Below, in pieces: positions 7,961 through 15,434 of a DNA stretch of 34,571 bases (its first letter is position 1; each line of letters opens with the position of its first letter). Origin of the DNA: a virus. The notes beneath the pieces were generated by a model, which saw nothing but the letters and a program-made list of their open reading frames with translations, was not told where the DNA came from and made no database searches. The translations under genes were made by a program, and so were the position numbers. The stretch lies in the IMG/VR virus record IMGVR_UViG_3300009703_000061, positions 1 to 34,571 of that record. One strand, written 5' to 3'.

Positions 7961-9079
7961 ATGATTTTTTCACCACAGAAACAAAAGTTTATTGACGCAG
8001 CCACCGATATGTTTGGTGGTGGTGCAGTTCTGAGTAAACAAAATGTTCGTGATGCATCTGCGAAAGCAGGTGTTCCAAAAGCTGGTTGGTTTATGAAATC
8101 CTACAAAGTGGGTTACAATCAGTTCAAACTTCCGTCTGAGTCACAAGGTGTGGTTCAGACCAATGTAGTATCTGAACCAGAAGTTCAGACTACAGTAAAC
8201 TTAGTGGCAACAAATATGGAATCACAAAATTTAGTTCCAAGTCCATTTGAGGGTTTTGTGCCTTGGGGTCATCACTCGACAATCAAACAGATTGTAAAGT
8301 CTGGTTTGTTCTATCCTGTATTTGTTACAGGTTTGTCTGGTAATGGTAAAACTCTGATGATCGAACAGATTCATGCAGAGATGAAAAAAGAACTCATTCG
8401 TGTAAACATCACTATCGAAACTGATGAAGATGATTTACTTGGTGGTTTTCGACTCGTTAGTGGAGAAACCAAGTTCGTTCCTGGCCCTGTCATCGAAGCG
8501 ATGGAAAGAGGATGCACTCTACTACTTGACGAGTGTGACTTGGGTTCAAACAAGTTGATGGCGTTACAGCCAGTTCTTGAGGGTAAAGGTGTTTACCTCA
8601 AAAAAGTAAACAAGTGGGTCACTCCTAAGAATGGTTTTAATGTGATGGCAACTGCAAACACAAAAGGTAAAGGTTCAGATGATGGACGATTTATCGGTAC
8701 TAACATTCTAAACGAAGCGTTCCTAGAGAGGTTCGCAATCACAATCGAACAACCATATGCGACAACTGCTGTCGAGAAAAAGATTGTTCTAGGTTCTATG
8801 ACAAAATATGGTAAAGTCGATGAGGACTTTGCAACTAACCTAGTCACTTGGGCAGAGGTCATTAGAAAGACTTTCTATGATGGTGGTATTGACGAGTTGA
8901 TATCAACTAGACGACTAGACCACATAGTCAAAGCATTCGCAATCTTTGGTGACAAACTAAAGGCGATTGACCTATGTATCGCAAGGTTCGATGACGAAAC
9001 AAAAGAGTCTTTCAAAGACTTGTATACAAAAGTTGATGCTGGGGTTGACCTAAACGAAGTTGAGGAAAATCCCTACTAA
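7961..9079 (+). CDS. cobS: CobS-like AAA+ ATPase (MoxR/CobS family)
   Basis: A 372-residue AAA+ ATPase. After a variable N-terminus (residues 1-90) come Walker A, GLSGNGKTLM (about 125-134), Walker B, TLLLDECDL (about 186-194), sensor-1-like MATANTKGKG (about 228-237) and an arginine-finger region, FLERFAI. The family remodels metal chelatases or VWA partners. CobS homologues are frequent in marine T4-like phages and are usually explained as boosting host B12 synthesis, but no chelatase large subunit (CobN) is present. The start has GAGAGG (7949-7954) upstream. It probably works with the preceding CobT-like VWA protein. Confidence 0.88.
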   Translation: MIFSPQKQKFIDAATDMFGGGAVLSKQNVRDASAKAGVPKAGWFMKSYKVGYNQFKLPSESQGVVQTNVVSEPEVQTTVNLVATNMESQNLVPSPFEGFVPWGHHSTIKQIVKSGLFYPVFVTGLSGNGKTLMIEQIHAEMKKELIRVNITIETDEDDLLGGFRLVSGETKFVPGPVIEAMERGCTLLLDECDLGSNKLMALQPVLEGKGVYLKKVNKWVTPKNGFNVMATANTKGKGSDDGRFIGTNILNEAFLERFAITIEQPYATTAVEKKIVLGSMTKYGKVDEDFATNLVTWAEVIRKTFYDGGIDELISTRRLDHIVKAFAIFGDKLKAIDLCIARFDDETKESFKDLYTKVDAGVDLNEVEENPY

Positions 9080-9097
9080 TCAAAAAAAATTATGTGA

Positions 9098-9122
9098 GAC
9101 TTGAATCTTAGGGGTTCAAGTC
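9098..9122 (+). terminator. Perfect hairpin between cobS and hsp20
   Basis: GACTTGAA (9098-9105) and TTCAAGTC (9115-9122) form a perfect 8-bp stem with a 9-base loop, followed by TTATATAT. It could end the cobS transcript, though the T-run is interrupted. Its left arm contains the -35 box of the hsp20 promoter. Confidence 0.5.
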
Positions 9123-9129
9123 TTATATA
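9101..9129 (+). promoter_or_regulatory. Sigma70-like promoter for hsp20
   Basis: TTGAAT (9101-9106), a 17-base spacer and TATATA (9124-9129), with an overlapping TATAAT at 9128-9133. The -35 and most of the spacer lie in the hairpin at 9098-9122. A strong ribosome binding site, AAAGGAG (9185-9191), precedes the ATG at 9198. Confidence 0.6.
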
Positions 9130-9197
9130 TAATAGTGATGATGCCAAAAAGGGTCATCCTAATATAATTAAATCTTGCTTAATAAAGGAGATATAAA

Positions 9198-9647
9198 ATG
9201 ACAAATTTAAGCACACTTAGAAATGCGATTCAGCAATTCGACACAAACTTATTCACACCTTATGCAGTTGGCTTTGATCGGACGTTTGACCGACTATTTG
9301 ATTATGCAACCCATCAAGCAACTTCAACAGGTTTCCCCCCATACAATATCGTAAAGGATGGTGACTATAACTATACTATTGAAATGGCACTTGCTGGGTA
9401 TTCTAAAAAGGATATCGAAGTGGAAGTAGCCGAAGGTGTACTCACTGTAAAATCTATCAAAGACGTTACCGATGGTGACGAGGGTAAAATTTATAGTGGT
9501 ATCGCAAATAGACAGTTCACACGAAAGTTTACCATATCTGATGATGTCGTTGTGAAAGATGGTGAGTTGAAGGATGGTATGCTTCGTATCACACTTGAAA
9601 GAGTAATCCCAGAGGAGAAAAAACCTCGCATGATTGATATCAAGTAA
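9198..9647 (+). CDS. hsp20: Small heat-shock protein, Hsp20/alpha-crystallin family
   Basis: This 149-residue ATP-independent holdase would keep unfolded proteins soluble during infection. The N-terminus is short and aromatic (FDRTFDRLFDYA). The alpha-crystallin domain spans about residues 45-140, with NYTIEMALAGYSKKDIEVEV, the family-typical AEGVLTVKS and FTRKFTISDDVVV. It ends ERVIPEEKKPRMIDIK, whose IDI resembles the C-terminal IxI/V oligomerisation motif. Hsp20 genes are a hallmark of marine T4-like phages. It is a single-gene unit between a promoter and a strong terminator. Confidence 0.95.
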   Translation: MTNLSTLRNAIQQFDTNLFTPYAVGFDRTFDRLFDYATHQATSTGFPPYNIVKDGDYNYTIEMALAGYSKKDIEVEVAEGVLTVKSIKDVTDGDEGKIYSGIANRQFTRKFTISDDVVVKDGELKDGMLRITLERVIPEEKKPRMIDIK

Positions 9648-9661
9648 TTTTACATTTTTAG

Positions 9662-9694
9662 AAAAGGGGTCTTGACAACAGACCCCTTTTTATG
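9662..9694 (+). terminator. Rho-independent terminator after hsp20
   Basis: AAAAGGGGTC (9662-9671) pairs perfectly with GACCCCTTTT (9681-9690) around a 9-base loop and continues into T (9691). This is the clearest terminator in the window. Its loop is TTGACAACA, so the -35 box of the next promoter is in the loop. Confidence 0.88.
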
Positions 9695-9701
9695 TTACAT
9701 T
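9672..9701 (+). promoter_or_regulatory. Sigma70-like promoter inside the hsp20 terminator
   Basis: TTGACA (9672-9677) in the terminator loop, an 18-base spacer and TACATT (9696-9701). The -10 is followed by GGTTCTTATAA, as at the gp55 promoter. It would drive the tandem oxygenases and perhaps the clamp genes. Confidence 0.6.
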
Positions 9702-9702
9702 G

Positions 9703-9722
9703 GTTCTTATAAGTATAAGAAC
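9703..9722 (+). promoter_or_regulatory. Perfect palindrome downstream of the -10: operator-like site
   Basis: GTTCTTATAAGTATAAGAAC is a 9-bp inverted repeat with a 2-base centre, placed 1-21 bases after the -10, where a repressor would block start or elongation. Its core TATAAGTA is shared with the palindrome at 5481-5496 and is close to the late-promoter consensus. Confidence 0.5.
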
Positions 9723-9749
9723 GATTCGTTTTTGAAGGAGAACTATTTT

Positions 9750-10676
9750 ATGGTAGAAGTTACGCACAAAGATAAAACTGAAGAAGAATCAAAGGTTATT
9801 GAAGAAGTTAGAAAAACTGGAAAACAATGGATGGGCGAAACATCAATGGATGAGGTTGAAAAACCAGAACCAGAAGGTGAGAGAGTTAATCTAAAAATCA
9901 ATCAAATACCAGCAATCACATTCTTAGAGGGTAACCTACCCAAAGCCATGTTAGATGAACTCAATGCACACGTTGATGAACACAGAGAAAAAATGGCAGA
10001 TTACTCTGGTAATCTAGTTGGTCAAATCAAACAAACTGAAAAGTCACAACAACTATCTCTGGATAGAGAACACCCAACAGTACAAGGTCTTATGAACTTA
10101 TTGGGAAGTGCTGGTCGTGCATTTCTAAAAACATATGCTGGTCAGATACCGATGGAAGGTGGTGCAGATGCTTTTGATAAAGCACCTGTAGATTGTTTCT
10201 CTATGTGGACAGTTCATAGTTATGAAGGTGACTACAATCCACTGCATGATCACGATGTTTCCTATGACCAGAAATGCATGGCATTCTCAATAATACTTTA
10301 TTGTATGGTGCCTCCACAGATTGCAAAGTTAGGAGATAGTAAACAACTACACTCTAATGGTGGTGCAACTGATGGTTGTACATATTTCTGTTGGGGAACA
10401 AATACTGGTGCAGACCATTTAGTTCTCAAACCAAAAACAGATAGGTATGTAGTTCCAAAAGAAGGTAAGTTTCTAATATTCCCATCTTGGTTAAATCACA
10501 GTGTTGCACCATTCTATGGGCCAGGTGAAAGAAGAACACTATCTGCAAACTTTAGAGTGCCATTCGGTGCATCTGCGAAAGATGAAAGTAGTGGAGATTT
10601 ACATTTCAAAAATATGTTTGAAAGAGATAAAGAACCAGAGGTAACTGCTGACACGCCCATGAGTGACATACTGTAA
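9750..10676 (+). CDS. 2-oxoglutarate/Fe(II)-dependent oxygenase, tandem copy A (copy 2 of 7)
   Basis: Starting at ATG 9750 (GAAGGAG at 9734-9740 upstream) gives 308 residues. An acidic N-terminal tail of about 60 residues precedes the oxygenase core. The signature WTVHSYEGDYNPLHDHD supplies the HxH/HxD iron ligands; GKFLIFPSWLNHSVAPFYG supplies the distal histidine, and ERRTLSANF the 2-oxoglutarate arginine. It is clearly paralogous to the next gene, which shares VGQIrQnEKS, WTVHSxxGDYNPLHDH and NHxVxPFYGxGERRTLxAN. The substrate is unknown. The frame is open upstream to a TTG at 9672, but that lies in the terminator loop and cannot be the start. Confidence 0.82.
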   Translation: MVEVTHKDKTEEESKVIEEVRKTGKQWMGETSMDEVEKPEPEGERVNLKINQIPAITFLEGNLPKAMLDELNAHVDEHREKMADYSGNLVGQIKQTEKSQQLSLDREHPTVQGLMNLLGSAGRAFLKTYAGQIPMEGGADAFDKAPVDCFSMWTVHSYEGDYNPLHDHDVSYDQKCMAFSIILYCMVPPQIAKLGDSKQLHSNGGATDGCTYFCWGTNTGADHLVLKPKTDRYVVPKEGKFLIFPSWLNHSVAPFYGPGERRTLSANFRVPFGASAKDESSGDLHFKNMFERDKEPEVTADTPMSDIL

Positions 10677-10680
10677 TATC

Positions 10681-11529
10681 ATGGAGTCAAATTATCAAGT
10701 AACAACACAAATGCGAAACAAATTCGCAATGCATATGTTTCATGTAAAACTACCTATGGATTTTGTTGATAAGATAAATGCATATATTGATAACACACTT
10801 ATACCACTAGACGATAATTATGGTAAAGTAAAAGGTAATGCAGAACTAGAACATAGTTACTCAAAAGGTCTTGTTGGACAGATACGTCAAAATGAAAAAT
10901 CTGCACAATTAGATTGTAAAGTATTAGAAGATACTGAGGATGCAAAACTTTTGAAGTCTACTCTTGATGCAACCTCTCAAGAATATTTACGTCAGATTGG
11001 TCATGGAGATAGTGTTCCAGATGTATTCGAAGCATGGACAGTTCATAGTTTTGCTGGTGACTATAATCCACTACACGATCATGGTGTAATGTCGCCTGGT
11101 GGTTTATCTATGATTTTATATCTACAAGTTCCAGAGTGCATATCATCACTACCAGACCCAGACGATAAGGGTGGAAGTATTTGGTTCAATGATAGTAGTG
11201 GTGATGTTGATGGTTTTACATATTTTATCTGGGCTCAGAGAAATCAAGATATGTTGAGAAAGTTATATCCAGTAGGTGAAGAATATTTCAAACCTAAAGT
11301 TGGTAGTCTTTTAATATTCCCTAATTGGTTGAAACACGCAGTGATGCCGTTTTATGGTGAGGGTGAAAGAAGAACTTTGGCTGCAAACGCAAATATAATT
11401 TCACCAGAGTTATTTGATTGGAAGAATGCAACTGATGAAGATAGAGCAAAGATACTGAACACTTTCAGAGGAAGTAGAGTTCGTAATGGTGGAGGTGGAG
11501 GAGGTCTTGGTGCAAAGACAAAAGATTGA
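10681..11529 (+). CDS. 2-oxoglutarate/Fe(II)-dependent oxygenase, tandem copy B (copy 3 of 7)
   Basis: A 282-residue paralogue of the preceding gene. It lacks that gene's long acidic N-terminus but has WTVHSFAGDYNPLHDHGV, VGSLLIFPNWLKHAVMPFYG and ERRTLAANANI, giving the two iron histidines, acid and 2-oxoglutarate arginine. The ATG at 10681 is chosen over an in-frame GTG at 10663; neither has a strong ribosome binding site. The C-terminus ends in a run of six glycines and LGAKTKD. The codons of this run double as the GGAGG ribosome binding site of the next gene. Confidence 0.8.
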   Translation: MESNYQVTTQMRNKFAMHMFHVKLPMDFVDKINAYIDNTLIPLDDNYGKVKGNAELEHSYSKGLVGQIRQNEKSAQLDCKVLEDTEDAKLLKSTLDATSQEYLRQIGHGDSVPDVFEAWTVHSFAGDYNPLHDHGVMSPGGLSMILYLQVPECISSLPDPDDKGGSIWFNDSSGDVDGFTYFIWAQRNQDMLRKLYPVGEEYFKPKVGSLLIFPNWLKHAVMPFYGEGERRTLAANANIISPELFDWKNATDEDRAKILNTFRGSRVRNGGGGGGLGAKTKD

Positions 11530-11836
11530 TTACAAATATAATGAAGACAATATCCTAATAGAATTACAAGAATACATAGACAAAACTTACGACCAACATT
11601 ATAGTCATAAGAACTTTCAGGCAACTGAGTTTGTGATTGATAGTGGACATGGTGAGGGTTTTTGTATTGGTAACATAATGAAGTATGCACAACGATATGG
11701 AAAAAAGAATGGTAAGGACAGAAAAGACTTGCTAAAAGTAATTCATTATGGTATTATGGCGTTATACAACCACGATCTTGATAATGGTGATAAAGAGTTA
11801 GAAGATCTTGGTATAGAATATGAAGATGGGTGTTAG
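11510..11836 (+). CDS. DUF3310-type phage protein
   Basis: About 108 residues from GTG 11510, chosen because GGAGG (11500-11504) lies five bases upstream; the frame also has an ATG at 11486 inside the previous gene. The core FVIDSGHGEGFCIGNIMKYA, then RYGKKNGKDRKDLLKVIHYG, fits DUF3310 (GN-x-x-KY-x-x-RY-x-x-KNG-x-x-DLxKxxxY), a small family common in phages and sometimes called nucleotide-kinase-like without firm evidence. Its role is unknown; the location before the clamp gene suggests DNA metabolism. It overlaps the previous gene by 20 bases. Confidence 0.78.
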   Translation: MQRQKIDYKYNEDNILIELQEYIDKTYDQHYSHKNFQATEFVIDSGHGEGFCIGNIMKYAQRYGKKNGKDRKDLLKVIHYGIMALYNHDLDNGDKELEDLGIEYEDGC

Positions 11837-11850
11837 AAAAGGAGTATATT

Positions 11851-12525
11851 ATGAAACTAAGTGAACACACAATATCGGTTCTAAAGAACTATGCAAATAT
11901 AAATCAAAACCTAGTTGTCAAAGAGGGTAATGAGTTACTCACTATGTCATCTATGAAAAACATAGTTGCAAAGGCAACTGTCGCAGAAAGTTTTCCTAGA
12001 GAACTTGCAATCTATGACTTGAATGAGTTCCTTGCAGCTCTATCATTATTCAAAAGTCCTGTCTTAGATTTTGATGATCAGTTCGTCACAATCAAAGAAG
12101 AAAACAATCCTACTAATTCTTTGAAGTATTTTTACTCTGACCCATCTGTGGTGCAGACACCATCAAAGACAATCACTATGCCGTCAGAGGAAGTTACCTT
12201 TGAGTTAAGTAATAGTGACTTATCTAAAATGAAGAAAGCATCAGCAGTTATCGGTGCTCCAGATATGACACTTGAAAGACTCAATGGTAGTTCATCTCTT
12301 GTTGCAAAAGATAAAAAGAATGATACTGCAAATAACTATTCATTAGACGTAAATACTAATGGTGATGGTGAGTTTAAGTTTTTCTTCAAAGTCGAAAATC
12401 TAAAACTTATGGATGGTTCTTATGATGTTGCGATATCATCAAAGAATATTAGTCATTTTAAAAACAAAAGTTCTGATGTAGAATACTGGATTGCACTTGA
12501 ACCAGAGTCAACATACTCTGCATGA
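11851..12525 (+). CDS. 45: Sliding clamp gp45
   Basis: A 224-residue PCNA-type clamp (T4 gp45 has 228) that holds DNA polymerase on DNA and, in T4, activates late transcription with gp55. The N-terminus MKLSEHTISVLKNYANINQN, followed by FPRELAIYDLNEFLAALSLF and VLDFDDQFVTI, follows the gp45 pattern. The start at ATG 11851 has AAAAGGAG (11837-11844) upstream. The order gp45 - gp44 - gp62 - RegA - gp43 is that of T4, with accessory genes inserted. It overlaps the next gene by four bases (ATGA at 12522). Confidence 0.95.
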   Translation: MKLSEHTISVLKNYANINQNLVVKEGNELLTMSSMKNIVAKATVAESFPRELAIYDLNEFLAALSLFKSPVLDFDDQFVTIKEENNPTNSLKYFYSDPSVVQTPSKTITMPSEEVTFELSNSDLSKMKKASAVIGAPDMTLERLNGSSSLVAKDKKNDTANNYSLDVNTNGDGEFKFFFKVENLKLMDGSYDVAISSKNISHFKNKSSDVEYWIALEPESTYSA

Positions 12526-13115
12526 CGGAAACTTTTATATACGAAACTATGTTGAGTGATGTATCACTCTGTGATGCGTTGATTGATTATCATAATAACA
12601 ATCTAGAATATAAAGCTAGAGGACAAACTGGTTCTGGTGTAAGTAATGCAAAGATATCAACTGATGTTTTTGTTCATGCTGGAATACAAAATCCTATAGT
12701 CTTTATGTATGTAAAAGAACTATTTGATGCAGTCAATAAATATTTTGACAAATATAACTTGAGTGATATGCTTACAGTTACGATAAAAGAAACTTGGAAC
12801 ATTCAACACTACAAACCAAATGAGGGGTTTTTTGGTTGGCACTGTGAAAGAAGTGCGTATCAGTCAGATCAGAGAGCGTTAGTGTTTATGACATATCTCA
12901 ACGATGTGAGTGATGGTGGTGAAACAGAATTTTTTCATCAAAAGTTAAAAGTGAAACCAGTAAAAGGTAAAACAGTGATATGGCCAACAGACTTTACACA
13001 TTTGCATAGAGGCGTAACATCACCTACTGAAGACAAGTACATTGCTACGGGATGGTTCAATTTTTTAGATGCGATGGATGTTCACAAAATGAATATGGAT
13101 AAAGTCAAGTCTTGA
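12522..13115 (+). CDS. 2-oxoglutarate/Fe(II)-dependent oxygenase, prolyl-4-hydroxylase-like (copy 4 of 7)
   Basis: A 197-residue oxygenase. IQHYKPNEGFFGWHCERS gives the first histidine with Glu in the place of the usual Asp (HxE rather than HxD). FMTYLNDVSDGGETEFFHQK is the typical prolyl-hydroxylase strand, and VIWPTDFTHLHRGVTSP gives the second histidine; DKYIATGWFNF provides a Lys where Arg or Lys binds 2-oxoglutarate. The HxE variant may still bind iron but should be tested. It sits between clamp and clamp-loader genes. The substrate is unknown. Confidence 0.82.
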   Translation: MTETFIYETMLSDVSLCDALIDYHNNNLEYKARGQTGSGVSNAKISTDVFVHAGIQNPIVFMYVKELFDAVNKYFDKYNLSDMLTVTIKETWNIQHYKPNEGFFGWHCERSAYQSDQRALVFMTYLNDVSDGGETEFFHQKLKVKPVKGKTVIWPTDFTHLHRGVTSPTEDKYIATGWFNFLDAMDVHKMNMDKVKS

Positions 13116-13136
13116 TAATTATTAAGGAATTATATT

Positions 13137-14072
13137 ATGGAAACTTTTTTATGGGTCGAGAAGTATCGACCAAGAAGTATTAGTGAGTGTATTTTACCAG
13201 AAGAACTAAAAAATACATTCTCTGAATTTATAAAAGACAAACACATACCCAATCTCATCTTATGTGGTTCTGCTGGTGTTGGTAAAACAACAGTTGCAAA
13301 AGCCATGTTAGATGAGATAGGTGCAACATCTATGATGATAAATGGTTCTGAGGAGTCTGGTATTGATGTCCTAAGAACTAAGATTAAAAACTTTGCATCT
13401 ACTGTATCTCTTGAGGGTGGTAGAAAGTATATCATACTTGATGAGGCAGACTATCTAAATCCACAATCAACTCAACCAGCCTTGCGTGGTTTCATGGAAG
13501 AGTTTCATAAGAACTGTGGATTTATTCTTACTTGCAACTTCAAGAATAGATTGATAGACCCATTACACTCTCGTTGTAGTGTGGTAGACTTTGTAATACC
13601 GAATAGTCAGAAACCAACACTTGCAAAGAATTTCTTTGGTAGAGTGCAAAGTATTCTTAAGGATGAAAGTATAGAGTTTGACCAAAGAGTGGTTGCAGAA
13701 CTTATCAACAAACACTTTCCAGATTGGAGAAGAACACTTAACGAACTACAGAGATACTCTGCATCTGGTAAGATAGATGCTGGTATTCTGGTAAACTTAT
13801 CAGAGGTAAATATAAATGAACTTATCAAATCACTCAAGAACAAAGAGTTTACAAATGTTAGGAAGTGGATTGTGGAAAATCTTGACAACGATCCTGTTCG
13901 TATTTTTCGCCGTCTATATGATAATCTTTATGATAATATCGACCATAGCACTATACCTCATGCTGTGGTTACTCTTGCAGATTACCAATATAAGTCTGCC
14001 TTTGTAGCAGATCAAGAGATAAACTTACTTGCGTGTTTATCAGAGATAATGGCTCAGTGTAAATTTAAATAA
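13137..14072 (+). CDS. 44: Clamp loader large subunit gp44
   Basis: A 311-residue AAA+ ATPase (T4 gp44 has 319) that forms the 4:1 loader with gp62 and opens the gp45 clamp. It starts WVEKYRPRSISECILPEEL, has Walker A, GSAGVGKTT (about 44-52), Walker B, YIILDEADYL (about 98-107), sensor 1 in ILTCNFKNRL and the arginine-finger motif HSRC. A ribosome binding site, AAGGA, lies at 13124-13128. It is complete and typical. Confidence 0.96.
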   Translation: METFLWVEKYRPRSISECILPEELKNTFSEFIKDKHIPNLILCGSAGVGKTTVAKAMLDEIGATSMMINGSEESGIDVLRTKIKNFASTVSLEGGRKYIILDEADYLNPQSTQPALRGFMEEFHKNCGFILTCNFKNRLIDPLHSRCSVVDFVIPNSQKPTLAKNFFGRVQSILKDESIEFDQRVVAELINKHFPDWRRTLNELQRYSASGKIDAGILVNLSEVNINELIKSLKNKEFTNVRKWIVENLDNDPVRIFRRLYDNLYDNIDHSTIPHAVVTLADYQYKSAFVADQEINLLACLSEIMAQCKFK

Positions 14073-14084
14073 GGGGAGTTGGAT

Positions 14085-14648
14085 ATGCAAGAACAATATG
14101 ATTGGTGGCCATTTGAAACCCCAATAATAGATAAAAAATTAATTCAGATGTTTAATAAAACCATATTAGAGAATTATCATGATACTGAGGATGCAGTGCA
14201 TGGTGCAACAGATAATGATGGTAATTATTTAAAGAATATAAAACCTAAAAATATTATTTTAAAACATATACCAGATCCTTATAGTGAAATACTTAGTATG
14301 GCATTCAATGTTTGTCACTATAAATTTGGTTTCAATACTTTTCCACAAAATGTTTGGGATGAATTATTATATAATGTTTATTCTAGTGACATTAAAGGTA
14401 GATATGGTGAACATCATGATGGATCTAGACTTCTGTCACACGATATAAAAATGACATTTTTACTAAATTTATCAGAAGAACCATATGAAGGTGGTGATTT
14501 TATCATTGATAAAAAACCTCAACATTTTTTTAGAGAGCCTGGGACTGCTATTTTGTTTAAATCGTACATAAAACACGAAGTCACACCTGTTACTAGAGGT
14601 GAGAGAAAATCATTGACGTATTTCATATGTGGGCCTAAGTTTCAATGA
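14085..14648 (+). CDS. 2-oxoglutarate/Fe(II)-dependent oxygenase, PKHD-type (copy 5 of 7)
   Basis: 187 residues from ATG 14085; GGGGAG (14073-14078) is six bases upstream, and a TTG at 14079 is too close to it. GRYGEHHDGS gives the H-x-D iron motif, FLLNLSEEPYEGGDFIID the family strand, GTAILFKSYIKHEVTPV the distal histidine, and RGERKSLTYFICG the 2-oxoglutarate arginine. It belongs to the PiuC/PKHD-like oxygenases; the substrate is unknown. It seems more AT-rich in codon choice than gp44 and gp62 on either side, suggesting a recent insertion at this junction. Confidence 0.84.
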   Translation: MQEQYDWWPFETPIIDKKLIQMFNKTILENYHDTEDAVHGATDNDGNYLKNIKPKNIILKHIPDPYSEILSMAFNVCHYKFGFNTFPQNVWDELLYNVYSSDIKGRYGEHHDGSRLLSHDIKMTFLLNLSEEPYEGGDFIIDKKPQHFFREPGTAILFKSYIKHEVTPVTRGERKSLTYFICGPKFQ

Positions 14649-15040
14649 CATATGAACTGAAAGATTATCTCAAGGCGATAAACAAAACAAAAGAAAAACT
14701 CATGGACACCGATGATACGATGTGGGAGAAAAAGTATCCACCATTCATTGTAAATAAATGTGTTGCACCATTTCCAGATACAATCCATCTGGTAAATGAG
14801 TTGAATATGCATCACCATCTAGAATCTAAACTACAGTTCGATTTTTTACTAAATAGTCTGAGGTCAAGAGATAGATTTACTCCTTGGCTAAAGGCGAAGA
14901 AAATAAAAAACATAGAGTATATTAAAGAGTATTATGGGTATGGTAATGAGAAAGCAAAAGCAGCTCTTGATGTACTTAATGATGAACAGATTAAGACTAT
15001 CAAAGATAGTTTGAGTAAGGGTGGTAACGATGGAAAGTAA
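14645..15040 (+). CDS. 62: Clamp loader small subunit gp62
   Basis: A 131-residue protein in the T4 position between gp44 and RegA. It carries IVNKCVAPFPDTIHLVNELN and HHHLESKLQFDFLLNSLRSR, then FTPWLKAKK, the conserved core of marine-phage gp62 (full T4 gp62 is 187 residues; the marine forms are shorter). It has no ATPase motifs and acts as the bridging subunit of the loader. Its ATG overlaps the oxygenase stop (ATGA at 14645), and it overlaps RegA by 11 bases. Confidence 0.9.
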   Translation: MTYELKDYLKAINKTKEKLMDTDDTMWEKKYPPFIVNKCVAPFPDTIHLVNELNMHHHLESKLQFDFLLNSLRSRDRFTPWLKAKKIKNIEYIKEYYGYGNEKAKAALDVLNDEQIKTIKDSLSKGGNDGK

Positions 15041-15434
15041 AGTTTGGACACAAGAGCAGATGTTAGAAGTTGGTTTGAAAGAACCAGATGATTTTCTAAA
15101 GGTTCGTGAAACACTATCTCGCATAGGTGTTGCATCAAGAAAAGAAAGAAAACTCTATCAGAGTTGTCACATTCTCCACAAACAAGGCAGATATTATATC
15201 GTGCATTTCAAGGAATTGTTCGCACTAGATGGGAAAGAAACAAACTTATCTGAGAACGATATTGCAAGAAGAAACTCTATTGCAAAGTTATTAAAAGACT
15301 GGGACTTAGTTGATATCAAAGGAAACGCAGACGTTGTTGCACCTTTGAGTCAGATCAAGATAATCTCATACAAGGAGAAGGATGAGTGGATACTTGAAAC
15401 TAAGTATAACATTGGAAAGAAGAGGGAAACATGA
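15030..15434 (+). CDS. regA: Translational repressor RegA
   Basis: 134 residues from ATG 15030 (AAGGGTGG at 15018-15025 upstream). RegA binds the start regions of early phage mRNAs and blocks their translation. The conserved middle, GVASRKERKLYQSCHILHKQ then YYIVHFKELFALDGK, and the NDIARRNSIAKLLKDW helix match the family. T4 RegA has 122 residues. Position between gp62 and gp43 is as in T4. Likely targets include the AT-rich start regions of the nearby replication genes; this is inferred from T4. Confidence 0.94.
   Translation: MESKVWTQEQMLEVGLKEPDDFLKVRETLSRIGVASRKERKLYQSCHILHKQGRYYIVHFKELFALDGKETNLSENDIARRNSIAKLLKDWDLVDIKGNADVVAPLSQIKIISYKEKDEWILETKYNIGKKRET

Noticed and set aside
7961-9079. 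CobS taken as proof that the phage boosts B12 synthesis
   Set aside because: Only CobS/CobT-like subunits are present, and the family is close to MoxR proteins with other jobs. The gene symbol is kept for homology only.
9672-9749. Longer N-terminus for the first tandem oxygenase from TTG 9672
   Set aside because: It would translate the terminator and promoter; the ATG at 9750 has a good GAAGGAG site.
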